DNA of 64,000 nucleotides from Nereida sp024640765. GTDB lineage: Bacteria > Pseudomonadota > Alphaproteobacteria > Rhodobacterales > Rhodobacteraceae. Below are positions 49,796 to 58,091 of the stretch, piece by piece. Where the stretch lies: positions 107,532 to 171,531 of the forward strand of contig JAHEEK010000005.1 of the NCBI GenBank assembly GCA_024640765.1, in the 5' to 3' direction. The notes beneath the pieces are model-generated. The model saw nothing but the letters and a program-made list of their open reading frames with translations, was not told where the DNA came from and did not search any database. The translations under genes were made by a program, and so were the position numbers. Numbering within the stretch: position 1 is the first letter of the stretch; the number at the start of each line of letters is the position of its first letter.

Positions 49796-51246
49796 CAGCT
49801 GCCCATCCGTGCTTCAATTCGCTCAACCACGCGGGTAGGAACCACGTCCTGATTGAGTTGGGCCAGAACTCTGTCTTTTGCTGCTTTGGGCATGCGCGTA
49901 TTGGCAGTGATAAATGCAACTAGCTTGGCGCGCCGTTCCGGCGTCAGCGCAACGGTTTGCGGCTCTTCCACAACGGCATCGGCGCGTAGTGGACGGACTT
50001 TGATACCAGCGCCCAGAACCGGAGAGCGCGCAGTCACGACCTCACGGCCTTCCATATTACGTGCGCGCACCAACACGAAATCGCCCTGACGACGGAGAAC
50101 CTGAGCCTGCACTACTTCCAAGCGCTCATCCTCACCCAGCACAAGCAACTCACCACTGGCATTCACCGCCGCAGCGGGCAGTCTGACAACCCAGTTCAAC
50201 GCGGGCTCTGCAATACTAACGCTGACGAAATCACCGGGGCGCATCCCCCTTGGGTCATTGAGGCGCGCAAACACCAATCGGCCGGTTTGCCCCTCACCAA
50301 CGCTTGCACCTTCGCGGGCAATCACACCGCTGCTTTTCATATCGGTGCCCAAAACATCAAGCGTGACGGTGACCGGCGCTTGCGTCAAAGCGCCAGCATC
50401 ATCCAAAAGCCGTGCGTACTGGGTTGTAGATAGACGAAATGCCACCTCCAGTTGTGCAGGATCAACAAGCTGCGCAAGCGCTGCCCCTTGTGCGGCACGC
50501 GTACCTTCCACCACAGTAACGTCCGCCAAGGTGCCATCAAATTTTGCGCGGATCTGCGTGTCTGCGAGGCGTCGCTCTGCCTCCATGCGCGAAATATCCA
50601 GCCGCTCAATTTGCGCATCGGCCCGGTCCACACGTGCCTGCGCCTGCTGCACTGCTTGTCTGCGGGTCAAAATAGCTTGATCGGCGGCAGCTACCGCTAA
50701 TTCAGCGGCCTCAACAGCAGCGTCCGTGCCGACACCACGATCCTTTAGGTCCTGCTGCCGTACCAGCGCGCGGCTGCGCAAATCGCGCTGTGCAGTAAAG
50801 CCAGCCAGATCATCTGTTGCCAAGACCAAAGCCGCTGTTGCCTCGCGCTGTTCGGCAAGCGCATCAGATACGTCCGCTTTGACGCGCGCCAACGCAGTTT
50901 GCGCTTCAAACGGGTCGATGCGTACCAACAACTCACCCTCAGAAACACGACCGCCTTCCGTAAAGTTAGGTGAAACTTCAATAACTGGACCTGCGACGGC
51001 GGCGCGCAAATCAAGGGTGCGGCGGCTTTCGATCTGACCAAACACTGTCATTTCTGGCACAACTGTTGTCGGCTCAAAGGGAATGACATTTACTGTAAAT
51101 GTCCGCTCGCGTGCTGGTCTGGCGAACGGTGTTTGTGCCGCTTTTTCGCGCACAGCGCTCACCACCGAGTAGCCCGCAAAGCTTACCAAGCCTCCCGTCA
51201 ACGCCAACATCACCACGCCCATGAGGCTACGCATCAAGAATCGCAT
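49795..51246 (-). CDS. RND efflux periplasmic adaptor (membrane fusion protein)
   Basis: 483-residue HlyD/AcrA-type adaptor. An N-terminal anchor (SLMGVVMLALTGGLVSFAGYSVV) is followed by a lipoyl/barrel-sandwich part (GPVIEVSPNFTEGGRVSEGELLVRIDP), a long helical hairpin (ALARVKADVSDALAEQREATAAL...QAQARVDRADAQIERLDISRMEAERRLADTQIRA) and the beta-barrel domain (VAFRLSTTQYARLL...GMRPGDFVSVSIAE). It bridges the permease to an outer-membrane channel. First gene of the pair; a hairpin lies in its upstream region. Confidence 0.93.
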   Translation of the reverse strand: MRFLMRSLMGVVMLALTGGLVSFAGYSVVSAVREKAAQTPFARPARERTFTVNVIPFEPTTVVPEMTVFGQIESRRTLDLRAAVAGPVIEVSPNFTEGGRVSEGELLVRIDPFEAQTALARVKADVSDALAEQREATAALVLATDDLAGFTAQRDLRSRALVRQQDLKDRGVGTDAAVEAAELAVAAADQAILTRRQAVQQAQARVDRADAQIERLDISRMEAERRLADTQIRAKFDGTLADVTVVEGTRAAQGAALAQLVDPAQLEVAFRLSTTQYARLLDDAGALTQAPVTVTLDVLGTDMKSSGVIAREGASVGEGQTGRLVFARLNDPRGMRPGDFVSVSIAEPALNWVVRLPAAAVNASGELLVLGEDERLEVVQAQVLRRQGDFVLVRARNMEGREVVTARSPVLGAGIKVRPLRADAVVEEPQTVALTPERRAKLVAFITANTRMPKAAKDRVLAQLNQDVVPTRVVERIEARMGS

Positions 51247-51284
51247 CGCATTATCCTAATTGTCTACGGATAGATTTAGGCCCT

Positions 51285-51301
51285 TTTGGCGCTTTGCCAA
51301 A
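51285..51301. promoter_or_regulatory. Dyad upstream of the RND operon
   Basis: TTTGGC-GCTTT-GCCAAA, a perfect 6-bp inverted repeat with a 5-nt spacer, lies 39 bp upstream of the adaptor gene. It lacks a T-tract, and its placement suits a repressor operator such as those of TetR-type regulators. No such regulator is encoded beside it. Confidence 0.35.
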
Positions 51302-51350
51302 TCTTTAACGAACCAGAGCCGCGTTTCCGTCGATCATCTGCACAAAAACT

Positions 51351-51902
51351 TCACTTGCGGCGTTTGTGTTCATCAAGGCGCGGCATGATTTCCACAAAAT
51401 TACACGGACGGTGGCGGTAATCGAGTTGCTTGACCAAAATCTCATCCCACGCGTCTTTGCACGCGCCGGTGCTGCCCGGAAGTGCGAACAAATACGTCCC
51501 GTTCGCAACGCCTCCGGTCGCCCGGGATTGCACCGCGCTGGTGCCGATCTTCGCCATGCTCACATGGGTGAAAATTATGCCGAACGCATCGATCTCTTTT
51601 TCATAAACGTCCCTGTGTGCCTCAACGGTGACATCCCGCCCAGTCAGGCCCGTGCCCCCCGTTGATATTATCACGTCAACGGCCTCATCGTCACACCAAG
51701 CGCGCAGGATATTCGCGATCTCCGTCCGCTCATCTTTCACGATGCTACGTGCAGCCAATTGGTGACCTGCCGCTTCAAGGCGCGCGACAAGCGTATCGCC
51801 GGAACGGTCATCGTCAGACGTGCGGGTATCACTGACCGTGAGCACGGCAATGCGCACCGCTATGAATTCGCGCGTTTCATCAATTCGGCTGGCTGAACTC
51901 AT
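51351..51902 (-). CDS. moaB: Molybdenum cofactor biosynthesis protein MoaB
   Basis: 183-residue MogA/MoaB-fold protein that adenylylates molybdopterin before molybdate insertion. Seen: RIAVLTVSDTRTSDDDRSGDTL, VDVIISTGGTGLTGRDVTVEA and the C-terminal ALPGSTGACKDAWDEILVKQLDYRH. The ATG overlaps the uracil-DNA glycosylase stop by 4 nt, an unrelated partner by function. It complements moaD/moaE and moeA elsewhere in the window. Confidence 0.96.
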   Translation of the reverse strand: MSSASRIDETREFIAVRIAVLTVSDTRTSDDDRSGDTLVARLEAAGHQLAARSIVKDERTEIANILRAWCDDEAVDVIISTGGTGLTGRDVTVEAHRDVYEKEIDAFGIIFTHVSMAKIGTSAVQSRATGGVANGTYLFALPGSTGACKDAWDEILVKQLDYRHRPCNFVEIMPRLDEHKRRK

Positions 51903-52666
51903 GAGCCACTTTCCTTCAGGCGCGCGCGCACATCAAGCAGGTCAGCCCACGCCTCGCGCTTTACGACGGGGTTACGAAGCAAATATGCTGGATGGAACAT
52001 CGGCATCACCGGCAATCCTGCTGCCGCGGCCCATGTACCGCGCAGGCGGGTCACGCCTTTGCGATCAAGCAGGGCCTGACAACTGATGTTGCCCATCGCG
52101 ATCAAAACTTTCGGAGCCGCCAGCGCGATATGACGCATAAGGAAGGGCTGCATCATCGCAATCTCAAGCGACTTTGGATCGCGGTTAGACGGAGGCCGCC
52201 ACGGGATAACGTTTGTGATGTAGACGTCTTTTGTGCGCGAAACTTCAATCGCGCCCAACATCCTGTCAAGCATGGCACCAGCAGCACCAATGAAAGGCTT
52301 GCCTGCAATGTCCTCTTCGCGGCCCGGTGCTTCGCCCACAACCATCAACGGCGCGCCAACAATGCCGTCACTGAATACCGAATTTAGCGCGCCTTTTTTC
52401 AAATCACAATGCTCAAAGCCCGCCATTGCAGCTTTCAACTCATCCAGATTAGACGCGGCCTGTGCAGCTTTTTGCGCCTCGGCGACGACATCTAATTTCG
52501 GGGTAATGACAGGTGCTGCGGGCTTAAACGCTTTTGCAGTTACTTTGGACGCTTCTGCAGGCACGTCATAGCGGTTGATCGGCGCGTCGCTGATGCATTC
52601 ATCAGCACCCAGCTCCACCTGCCACTCCAGCGCGGCAAGGCCGCTGTGCCAATCCAATGATTCCAT
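51899..52666 (-). CDS. Family-4-like uracil-DNA glycosylase lacking FeS cysteines
   Basis: 255-residue uracil-DNA glycosylase of the family 4/5 fold. Motif 1 GEAPGREEDIAGKPFIGAAGAMLDRML and motif 2 MFHPAYLLRN are intact. The iron-sulfur cysteines of classical family 4 are not: the positions in K-C-RPP and A-C-xPFL read IPWRPPSNRDP and AMMQPFL. Only one Cys (FEHCDLKKG) of the usual N-terminal CxxC remains. This resembles the cluster-free enzyme reported from Bradyrhizobium. The ATG at 52664-52666 gives MESLDWHSGLAAL, the usual Roseobacter N-terminus. Confidence 0.92.
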   Translation of the reverse strand: MESLDWHSGLAALEWQVELGADECISDAPINRYDVPAEASKVTAKAFKPAAPVITPKLDVVAEAQKAAQAASNLDELKAAMAGFEHCDLKKGALNSVFSDGIVGAPLMVVGEAPGREEDIAGKPFIGAAGAMLDRMLGAIEVSRTKDVYITNVIPWRPPSNRDPKSLEIAMMQPFLMRHIALAAPKVLIAMGNISCQALLDRKGVTRLRGTWAAAAGLPVMPMFHPAYLLRNPVVKREAWADLLDVRARLKESGS

Positions 52667-52767
52667 GCGGCTAAACTTATGCGCAGCCCTTGAGATGGTA
52701 AACACCTTGCCGCGCTTTGGATGGGCTCATATAAGGCTCTGAACATCATGTTGAGGGGACTTAAGAC

Positions 52768-53718
52768 ATGGGATGGCGCGCCAAACATCTGCTTGGAATC
52801 GAACAACTCGCCCCTGATGAGATTACGACCCTTCTTGATCTGGCGGACAAATATGTTGCGCTGAACCGCCAGCCTCATAAGCATTCCGATGTGTTGGCGG
52901 GTCTGACGCAGATCAACATGTTCTTCGAGAATTCGACACGGACCCAAGCCAGCTTTGAGTTGGCGGGCAAACGTCTCGGCGCGGATGTGATGAACATGGC
53001 GATGCAGGCCAGCTCGATCAAAAAGGGCGAAACCCTGATTGATACGGCGATGACCCTGAACGCAATGCATCCCGATTTGTTGGTGGTGCGCCACCCTCAT
53101 TCGGGCGCGGTTGATCTGTTGGCGCAAAAAGTAAATTGCGCGGTGCTGAACGCGGGCGATGGGCGCCATGAACACCCCACGCAGGCGCTTCTGGATGCCT
53201 TGACCATTCGGCGGCGCAAGGGGCGGCTTCATCGTCTCAACATCGCAATTTGTGGCGATATCGCTCACAGCCGCGTTGCGCGCTCAAACATCATGTTGCT
53301 GGGCAAGATGGAAAACCGCATTCGCCTTATCGCGCCGCCCACGTTGATGCCCGCAGAGATTGACCACTTCGGCGTCGAGGTGTTCGACAACATGGAAGAA
53401 GGCCTTAAAGACGTTGATGTTGTGATGATGCTGCGCCTTCAGCGCGAGCGGATGGACGGTGGCTTTATCCCGTCGGAACGTGAGTATTATCACCGCTATG
53501 GTCTGGATCAGGCAAAACTAGACAACGCGGCAAGCGACGCAATTGTCATGCACCCGGGCCCAATGAACCGAGGTGTTGAGATCGACGGCGAACTTGCCGA
53601 TGACATCAACCGTTCGGTCATCCAGGAGCAAGTCGAAATGGGCGTCGCTGTGCGCATGGCCGCTATGGAATTGCTTGTCCAAGCCAGCCGCGAAACAGCC
53701 CAAGAGGTTGCAACATGA
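52768..53718 (+). CDS. pyrB: Aspartate carbamoyltransferase catalytic subunit
   Basis: 316-residue ATCase catalytic chain, second step of pyrimidine synthesis. The carbamoyl-phosphate loop is S56-T-R-T59 in FFENSTRTQASFELAGKRLGAD; SSIKKGETL supplies the swinging lysine loop, and HPGPMNRGVEID closes the active site. No pyrI regulatory subunit is present; a metal-ligand-lacking dihydroorotase homologue two genes downstream suggests the Pseudomonas-type ATCase assembly. GAGG precedes the ATG. Divergent from the uracil-DNA glycosylase gene (101 bp). Confidence 0.97.
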   Translation: MGWRAKHLLGIEQLAPDEITTLLDLADKYVALNRQPHKHSDVLAGLTQINMFFENSTRTQASFELAGKRLGADVMNMAMQASSIKKGETLIDTAMTLNAMHPDLLVVRHPHSGAVDLLAQKVNCAVLNAGDGRHEHPTQALLDALTIRRRKGRLHRLNIAICGDIAHSRVARSNIMLLGKMENRIRLIAPPTLMPAEIDHFGVEVFDNMEEGLKDVDVVMMLRLQRERMDGGFIPSEREYYHRYGLDQAKLDNAASDAIVMHPGPMNRGVEIDGELADDINRSVIQEQVEMGVAVRMAAMELLVQASRETAQEVAT

Positions 53719-54266
53719 GCTGGCTCAAACACGTTGACGCCGACGAAGCCGGCATCGTGCGGCTTTATGAGGTCGCTCTCCCTGCGCCTGAAGCGAAAGC
53801 CCTAACGGCATATGACGTGCAGCAGGCCCTTAACGCACCTGAACTAGATACAGACTCTGTCGAAATCTTTAGCGTCAATGACCTCGAAGAAATCGGCCTG
53901 CGCGGCTACATAGAAACCGGCCTTGGCATCGCATCGCGTGATATCGACCCCTACGCAGAACGAATTGTGGATGTAGACGGCTATGTCGTCGTGGTTCTGT
54001 CCAAGGCATTCGCGGGACAGATGACATCACTCGTCCACAAACACCCGCTGCGACCAATTGGTGCTTTCAAAGAAGCAAGCGCGCAAACGCCTACCATCAC
54101 CTTAGAAAGCGATGCGGCTGTCACCCCGCCAGAGGTGGATGACACCAGCCTCGAGGGTAAACCGAAAAAGAAGAAAAGTGACGCGGCGATGAGCGGCATG
54201 ATCGCCACCTATGCATTGCTGACGATGTTTGCCCTTGTTGGCCTTATGATCTGGATCGCAGGATAA
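53715..54266 (+). CDS. Tail-anchored protein of unknown function in the pyr operon
   Basis: 183-residue protein whose ATG overlaps the pyrB stop (ATGA) and which ends 7 bp before pyrC. Residues 1-125 form an acidic alpha/beta domain (VRLYEVALPAPEAKAL, IVDVDGYVVVVLSKAF); a charged linker with PKKKKSD follows; the last ~22 residues (IATYALLTMFALVGLMIWIA) form a single membrane helix. This is a C-tail anchor topology. I recognise no domain. The tight coupling suggests a role with ATCase/DHOase, for example membrane tethering, but that is inference. Confidence 0.8.
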   Translation: MSWLKHVDADEAGIVRLYEVALPAPEAKALTAYDVQQALNAPELDTDSVEIFSVNDLEEIGLRGYIETGLGIASRDIDPYAERIVDVDGYVVVVLSKAFAGQMTSLVHKHPLRPIGAFKEASAQTPTITLESDAAVTPPEVDDTSLEGKPKKKKSDAAMSGMIATYALLTMFALVGLMIWIAG

Positions 54267-54273
54267 AGACGAA

Positions 54274-55539
54274 ATGACCACGACCTATATCAACGCCCGC
54301 CTGATCAACCCCGCAACGCGTACCGATGCTCTCGGCAGCCTCACGATAGCCAACGGACAGATCACAGCGATCGATGGCCCGCAGGTTGGGACTATTGTCG
54401 ATCTGGACGGGGCATGCCTTGCACCAGGTATCGTTGATATTGGCGTAAAAATTTGTGAGCCAGGAGAGCGCCACAAAGAGAGTTATGCTTCTGCGGGGGC
54501 TGCGGCAGCCGCAGGTGGGGTCACCACAATTGTAACGCGCCCAGACACAGACCCTGCCATTGATACACCCGAAGTGTTAGAGTTCATCGCAAAGCGTGCA
54601 GAAAAAGACAGCCCTGTCAAAGTGCACCCCATGGCAGCCCTAACAAAGGGACGCGCAGGCAGCGAAATGGTTGAGATAGGCTTTTTGCAAGACGCAGGCG
54701 CAGTAGCGTTCACAGATTGCGATCACGTCATCACCAACACCAAAGTCTATCAACGCGCATTGACCTACGCGCGATCACTTGGCGCACTGGTCATCGGCCA
54801 CGTGCAAGAGCCAACCCTGAGCAAAGGCGCCTGTGCGACAAGCGGCAAATTCGCCTCGTTGCGGGGGCTTCCGGCTGTCTCACCTATGGCCGAGCGTATG
54901 GGCCTTGATCGTGATATCGCGCTGGTAGAAATGACCGGTGCGAAATACCACGCGGATCAGATTACAACAGCCCGTGCGATCCCGCCCCTAAAACGCGCCA
55001 AGGCGAATGGTCTGGATGTGACGGCAGGTGTCAGCATCCATCACTTAACGCTGAACGAACTGGACGTCGCCAACTACCGCACGTTCTTCAAGATTAAGCC
55101 TCCTCTGCGTTGCGAAGATGACCGCATAGCGATGATCGAGGCGCTTGCGGATGGAACTATCGACATCATCCATTCAATGCACACCCCTCAAGATGAAGAA
55201 AGCAAGCGCCTGCCATTTGAGGAAGCCGCAAGCGGTGCGGTTGCTCTTGAGACCATGTTTCCTGCAGCGCTTAGGGTCGTCAATTCTGGGATGATCGATC
55301 TACCGACGCTCTGGGCTGCCCTGTCGCTAAACCCTGCAAACAGGCTAGGCCTTGCGCAAGGTCGCCTTGAAGTTGGTGCCCCTGCCGATCTGGTGGTGTT
55401 TGATCCCAGCGCACCGTTCATTATGGACCGCTTCAAACTGAAATCGAAATCCAAGAACACGCCGTTCGACGGACAACGCATGGAAGGTCGGATCATCGCA
55501 ACACTTGTTGACGGTGAACTGGTCCACGGCACCCTATGA
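54274..55539 (+). CDS. pyrC: Dihydroorotase homologue lacking zinc ligands
   Basis: 421-residue amidohydrolase-superfamily protein of the class I dihydroorotase group. The overall fold is clear (CLAPGIVDIGVKICEPGERHKE; GVSIHHLTLNELD; LNPANRLGLAQGRLEVGAPADLVVFDP). The DxHxHxR metal motif reads D55-I-G57-V-K59-I-C61, and the catalytic-Asp block TDHAPH reads SMHTPQ (M302). H176 and the HH of SIHHL remain. Such a protein is probably inactive alone and structural, like Pseudomonas PyrC', which is needed for ATCase assembly. The active dihydroorotase must be elsewhere. Confidence 0.93.
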   Translation: MTTTYINARLINPATRTDALGSLTIANGQITAIDGPQVGTIVDLDGACLAPGIVDIGVKICEPGERHKESYASAGAAAAAGGVTTIVTRPDTDPAIDTPEVLEFIAKRAEKDSPVKVHPMAALTKGRAGSEMVEIGFLQDAGAVAFTDCDHVITNTKVYQRALTYARSLGALVIGHVQEPTLSKGACATSGKFASLRGLPAVSPMAERMGLDRDIALVEMTGAKYHADQITTARAIPPLKRAKANGLDVTAGVSIHHLTLNELDVANYRTFFKIKPPLRCEDDRIAMIEALADGTIDIIHSMHTPQDEESKRLPFEEAASGAVALETMFPAALRVVNSGMIDLPTLWAALSLNPANRLGLAQGRLEVGAPADLVVFDPSAPFIMDRFKLKSKSKNTPFDGQRMEGRIIATLVDGELVHGTL

Positions 55540-56126
55540 CAATCATGACCCTCATTTTTGCCGCACTTGCAGGCTATCTCTTTGGCGCAATTCCGTTTGG
55601 TATTGTGATGGCCAAAGTGTTCGGTCTTGGTGATCTACGGGCAATCGGGTCCGGCAACATTGGTGCGACGAATGTTTTGCGCACCGGAAACAAACTTGCC
55701 GCCTTTCTGACCCTGATCCTTGATGCAGGAAAAGCGGGCATTGCTGTCTTACTTGCCGGTGCTCTTTTCGGAGAACTCGCAGGACTGGTGGCGGGGCTGG
55801 CCGCATTTGTCGGTCATTGCTATCCAGTATGGCTGGGCTTCAAAGGCGGTAAAGGTGTCGCCACATTCTTTGGCCTAATTTTCGCCGCTTGCTGGCCTGT
55901 TGGATTGGCCGCTGGCGCCACTTGGCTCGTCGTTGCCGCACTCAGCAGATATTCGTCTCTGTCTGCACTAATCGCCAGCGCGCTTGCGCCGGTCTATGCG
56001 GCCGCACTTGGTGGGACACTCATGGTGCCCTTCCTGATCATCTTGGCGCTTCTTATCTTCTGGCGGCACACCGAAAACATTCAACGCCTGTTGAAAGGCG
56101 TCGAAGGTAAAATCGGTAGCAAGTAA
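55536..56126 (+). CDS. plsY: Glycerol-3-phosphate acyltransferase PlsY
   Basis: 196-residue polytopic enzyme acylating glycerol-3-phosphate from acyl-phosphate, first step of phospholipid synthesis. The three active-site loops are visible: GSGNIGATNVLRTGNK, GHCYPVWLGFKGGKGVATFFG and FWRHTENIQRLLKGVEGKIG. About five helices. ATGA overlap with pyrC makes it the fourth gene of the pyrB operon. It ends directly against the convergent gshA stop. Confidence 0.96.
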   Translation: MTIMTLIFAALAGYLFGAIPFGIVMAKVFGLGDLRAIGSGNIGATNVLRTGNKLAAFLTLILDAGKAGIAVLLAGALFGELAGLVAGLAAFVGHCYPVWLGFKGGKGVATFFGLIFAACWPVGLAAGATWLVVAALSRYSSLSALIASALAPVYAAALGGTLMVPFLIILALLIFWRHTENIQRLLKGVEGKIGSK

Positions 56127-57497
56127 TCAGTAGCTGTATTCGCCGTAGATGCGAGACAGATCACCACACCATTCACCGGTATAGCGCGCAAGCAATTCAT
56201 CCGCTGGCGTCATGCCTGTTTCAAGCGTCTCATGCAGTGCGTTCAGGAAATGCGTCTCATCAGGAACCATGCCACCTGCGCCCGCTTTGCCGCGCGCCTT
56301 CAGGCCAGCTTCGGCAATGGCAACCAGCTCACGCGCCAGATCAGCCATAACGATACCGTCAACCTTAGCCTGCAACCCGTCTACTGATGCGGCGACCCGA
56401 AGCGCTTCACGTTGTTCAGCGCTCCAACCTTTGCAAAGATCCCACGCCGCATTCAGCGCGCTTTGATCGTAACAAATACCAACCCAAAACGCAGGAAGCG
56501 CACAAAGTCTGCGCCATGGGCCACCATCCGCTCCGCGCATTTCCAAGAACTGCTTGATCCGCGCCTCGGGGAAAATTGTCGTGAGGTGATCGGCCCAGTC
56601 AGACAGCGTCGGCTTTTCACCAGGAAGCGCAGGCAGCTGCCCCTTAAGAAAATCACGGAACGACATCCCCAAGGCGTCCACATACTTTCCGTCGCGGTAG
56701 ACAAAATACATCGGCACATCGAGCGCATATTGCACCCAAGCCTCAAACCCGAACCCTTGCTCAAACACAAACGGAAGCGTGCCTGTGCGCGCATCATCAA
56801 GATTGCGCCAAATACGGCTCCGCCAAGATTTATGACCGTTTGGCTTACCCTCAAAGAACGGTGAATTTGCGAAAAGGGCCGTGGCAACAGGTTGAAGGGC
56901 CAAGGCAACGCGCAGCTTTTGCACCATGTCCGCCTCGGAACCAAAGTCGAGGTTCACCTGAACCGTGCAGGTCCGGTACATCATTTGTTTGCCGTGCGTC
57001 CCAACGCGGTCCATGTAATCTGTCATCAGCTTATAGCGGCCTTTGGGCATGACGGGCATTTGCGCGCCACTCCATTCGGGGGCTGCACCCAGGCCAATAA
57101 ACTTCACGCCAATTTCATCCGCGATCGCACGCACTTCCGCGAGGTGCGTGTTCACTTCATCACAAGTTTGGTGAATATTTTCCAGCGGTGCGCCAGACAA
57201 CTCAAGCTGGCCACCCGGTTCAAGGCTGACGTTTGCGCCGTCTTTTTCAAGGCCAATGATGTTGCCCGCCTCAACCACCGGAGACCACCCAAAGCGTCCT
57301 TGAAGCCCTTCTAGGACTGCCTTGATCGACCGCTCGCCCTCATAGGGCAAAGGCAGATGGCTGTCCTGGTAATATCCAAATTTCTCGTGCTCGGTCCCAA
57401 TGCGCCAAGCATCCTTCGGCTTGCAGCCTTTCTCCAAAAGCGCCGCTAGATCATCGTGGTGTTCGATTGGGCCGCCGCCGCTTTGTGGAATAGACAT
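56127..57497 (-). CDS. gshA: Glutamate--cysteine ligase
   Basis: 456-residue GCS2/plant-type gamma-glutamylcysteine synthetase, first step of glutathione synthesis. Seen: RIGTEHEKFGY near the N-terminus, VSLEPGGQLELSGAPLENIH, MMYRTCTVQVNLDF, FANSPFFEGKPNGHKSWRS and FLEMRGADGGPW. Plant-type enzymes are redox-regulated through disulfides; several cysteines are present, but I cannot assign the pair. Same strand as, and 72 bp after, the 173-aa membrane protein; likely the end of rsmE-hypothetical-gshA. Confidence 0.96.
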   Translation of the reverse strand: MSIPQSGGGPIEHHDDLAALLEKGCKPKDAWRIGTEHEKFGYYQDSHLPLPYEGERSIKAVLEGLQGRFGWSPVVEAGNIIGLEKDGANVSLEPGGQLELSGAPLENIHQTCDEVNTHLAEVRAIADEIGVKFIGLGAAPEWSGAQMPVMPKGRYKLMTDYMDRVGTHGKQMMYRTCTVQVNLDFGSEADMVQKLRVALALQPVATALFANSPFFEGKPNGHKSWRSRIWRNLDDARTGTLPFVFEQGFGFEAWVQYALDVPMYFVYRDGKYVDALGMSFRDFLKGQLPALPGEKPTLSDWADHLTTIFPEARIKQFLEMRGADGGPWRRLCALPAFWVGICYDQSALNAAWDLCKGWSAEQREALRVAASVDGLQAKVDGIVMADLARELVAIAEAGLKARGKAGAGGMVPDETHFLNALHETLETGMTPADELLARYTGEWCGDLSRIYGEYSY

Positions 57498-57569
57498 ACG
57501 CGAAGTCTCCGCTGGAGTGGATCAATGTATAGTGTGCGTGGCCTCGCCAGACGCGCTTGTCAATGGGCG

Positions 57570-58091
57570 TTACTGCACAGCCGTGTGCGCACGGGCATCT
57601 TTGGACTGCCAGATCAAAACCATCGGCACATCCTCGGCCATAGCGCGGCGTGCCGCATCAAGATCAACCCCGTCGAGGGACGCAAGCGCATCATATAACG
57701 TCTCTGCTTTCGCAGCACTATTAGGCACGGTCAGTGACGGCGCGCCGCGCGCATCGAATTGCCAATGCAAAACGCCGCGGTGCTTGTGGATCATAACGCG
57801 GATCAACTCATTGATAGAAACAACGCCGCCCCCATCAGGTCCAAAATATGCGATCTGCCTTTCGGTGACCTCGACAACGCCTGCGCCACCACGGCCAAAC
57901 GGAAAACGCGCACGCTGCACGCCTTGTACGGTCACCGCAGCACCAACAATCATCAGAAGGCCGCCCGCCCAAGGCGTTAAACCGAAAGAAGTCACCGCCA
58001 CGTAAAGCCCAAACAACACAAGGCCTAAGCCCACCAGTACTTCACGCCATTTACCCAGAAAAACTAAAACTTCGGGGCGGATAAAATTCAT
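57570..58091 (-). CDS. Conserved membrane protein of unknown function
   Basis: 173-residue protein with two membrane helices at about 17-36 (VLVGLGLVLFGLYVAVTSF) and 42-59 (WAGGLLMIVGAAVTVQGV), followed by a soluble beta-rich domain (GAGVVEVTERQIAYFGPDGGGVVSINELIRVMI). The RxAxFGPxxGGxVxxxxL pattern resembles small conserved membrane proteins near rsmE in Roseobacters. Its ATG (58089-58091) overlaps the rsmE stop by 4 nt. Function unknown. Confidence 0.8.
   Translation of the reverse strand: MNFIRPEVLVFLGKWREVLVGLGLVLFGLYVAVTSFGLTPWAGGLLMIVGAAVTVQGVQRARFPFGRGGAGVVEVTERQIAYFGPDGGGVVSINELIRVMIHKHRGVLHWQFDARGAPSLTVPNSAAKAETLYDALASLDGVDLDAARRAMAEDVPMVLIWQSKDARAHTAVQ

Noticed and set aside
48032..49838. 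Several 210-280-codon plus-strand frames opposite the RND permease
   Set aside because: The translations are Arg/Ser/Thr-rich and low in hydrophobic cores, as expected from the complement of a GC-rich gene. The RND gene accounts for the region.
51305..51508. 67-codon minus-strand frame overlapping the moaB 3' end
   Set aside because: Different frame within moaB; the MoaB C-terminus is well conserved through this segment.
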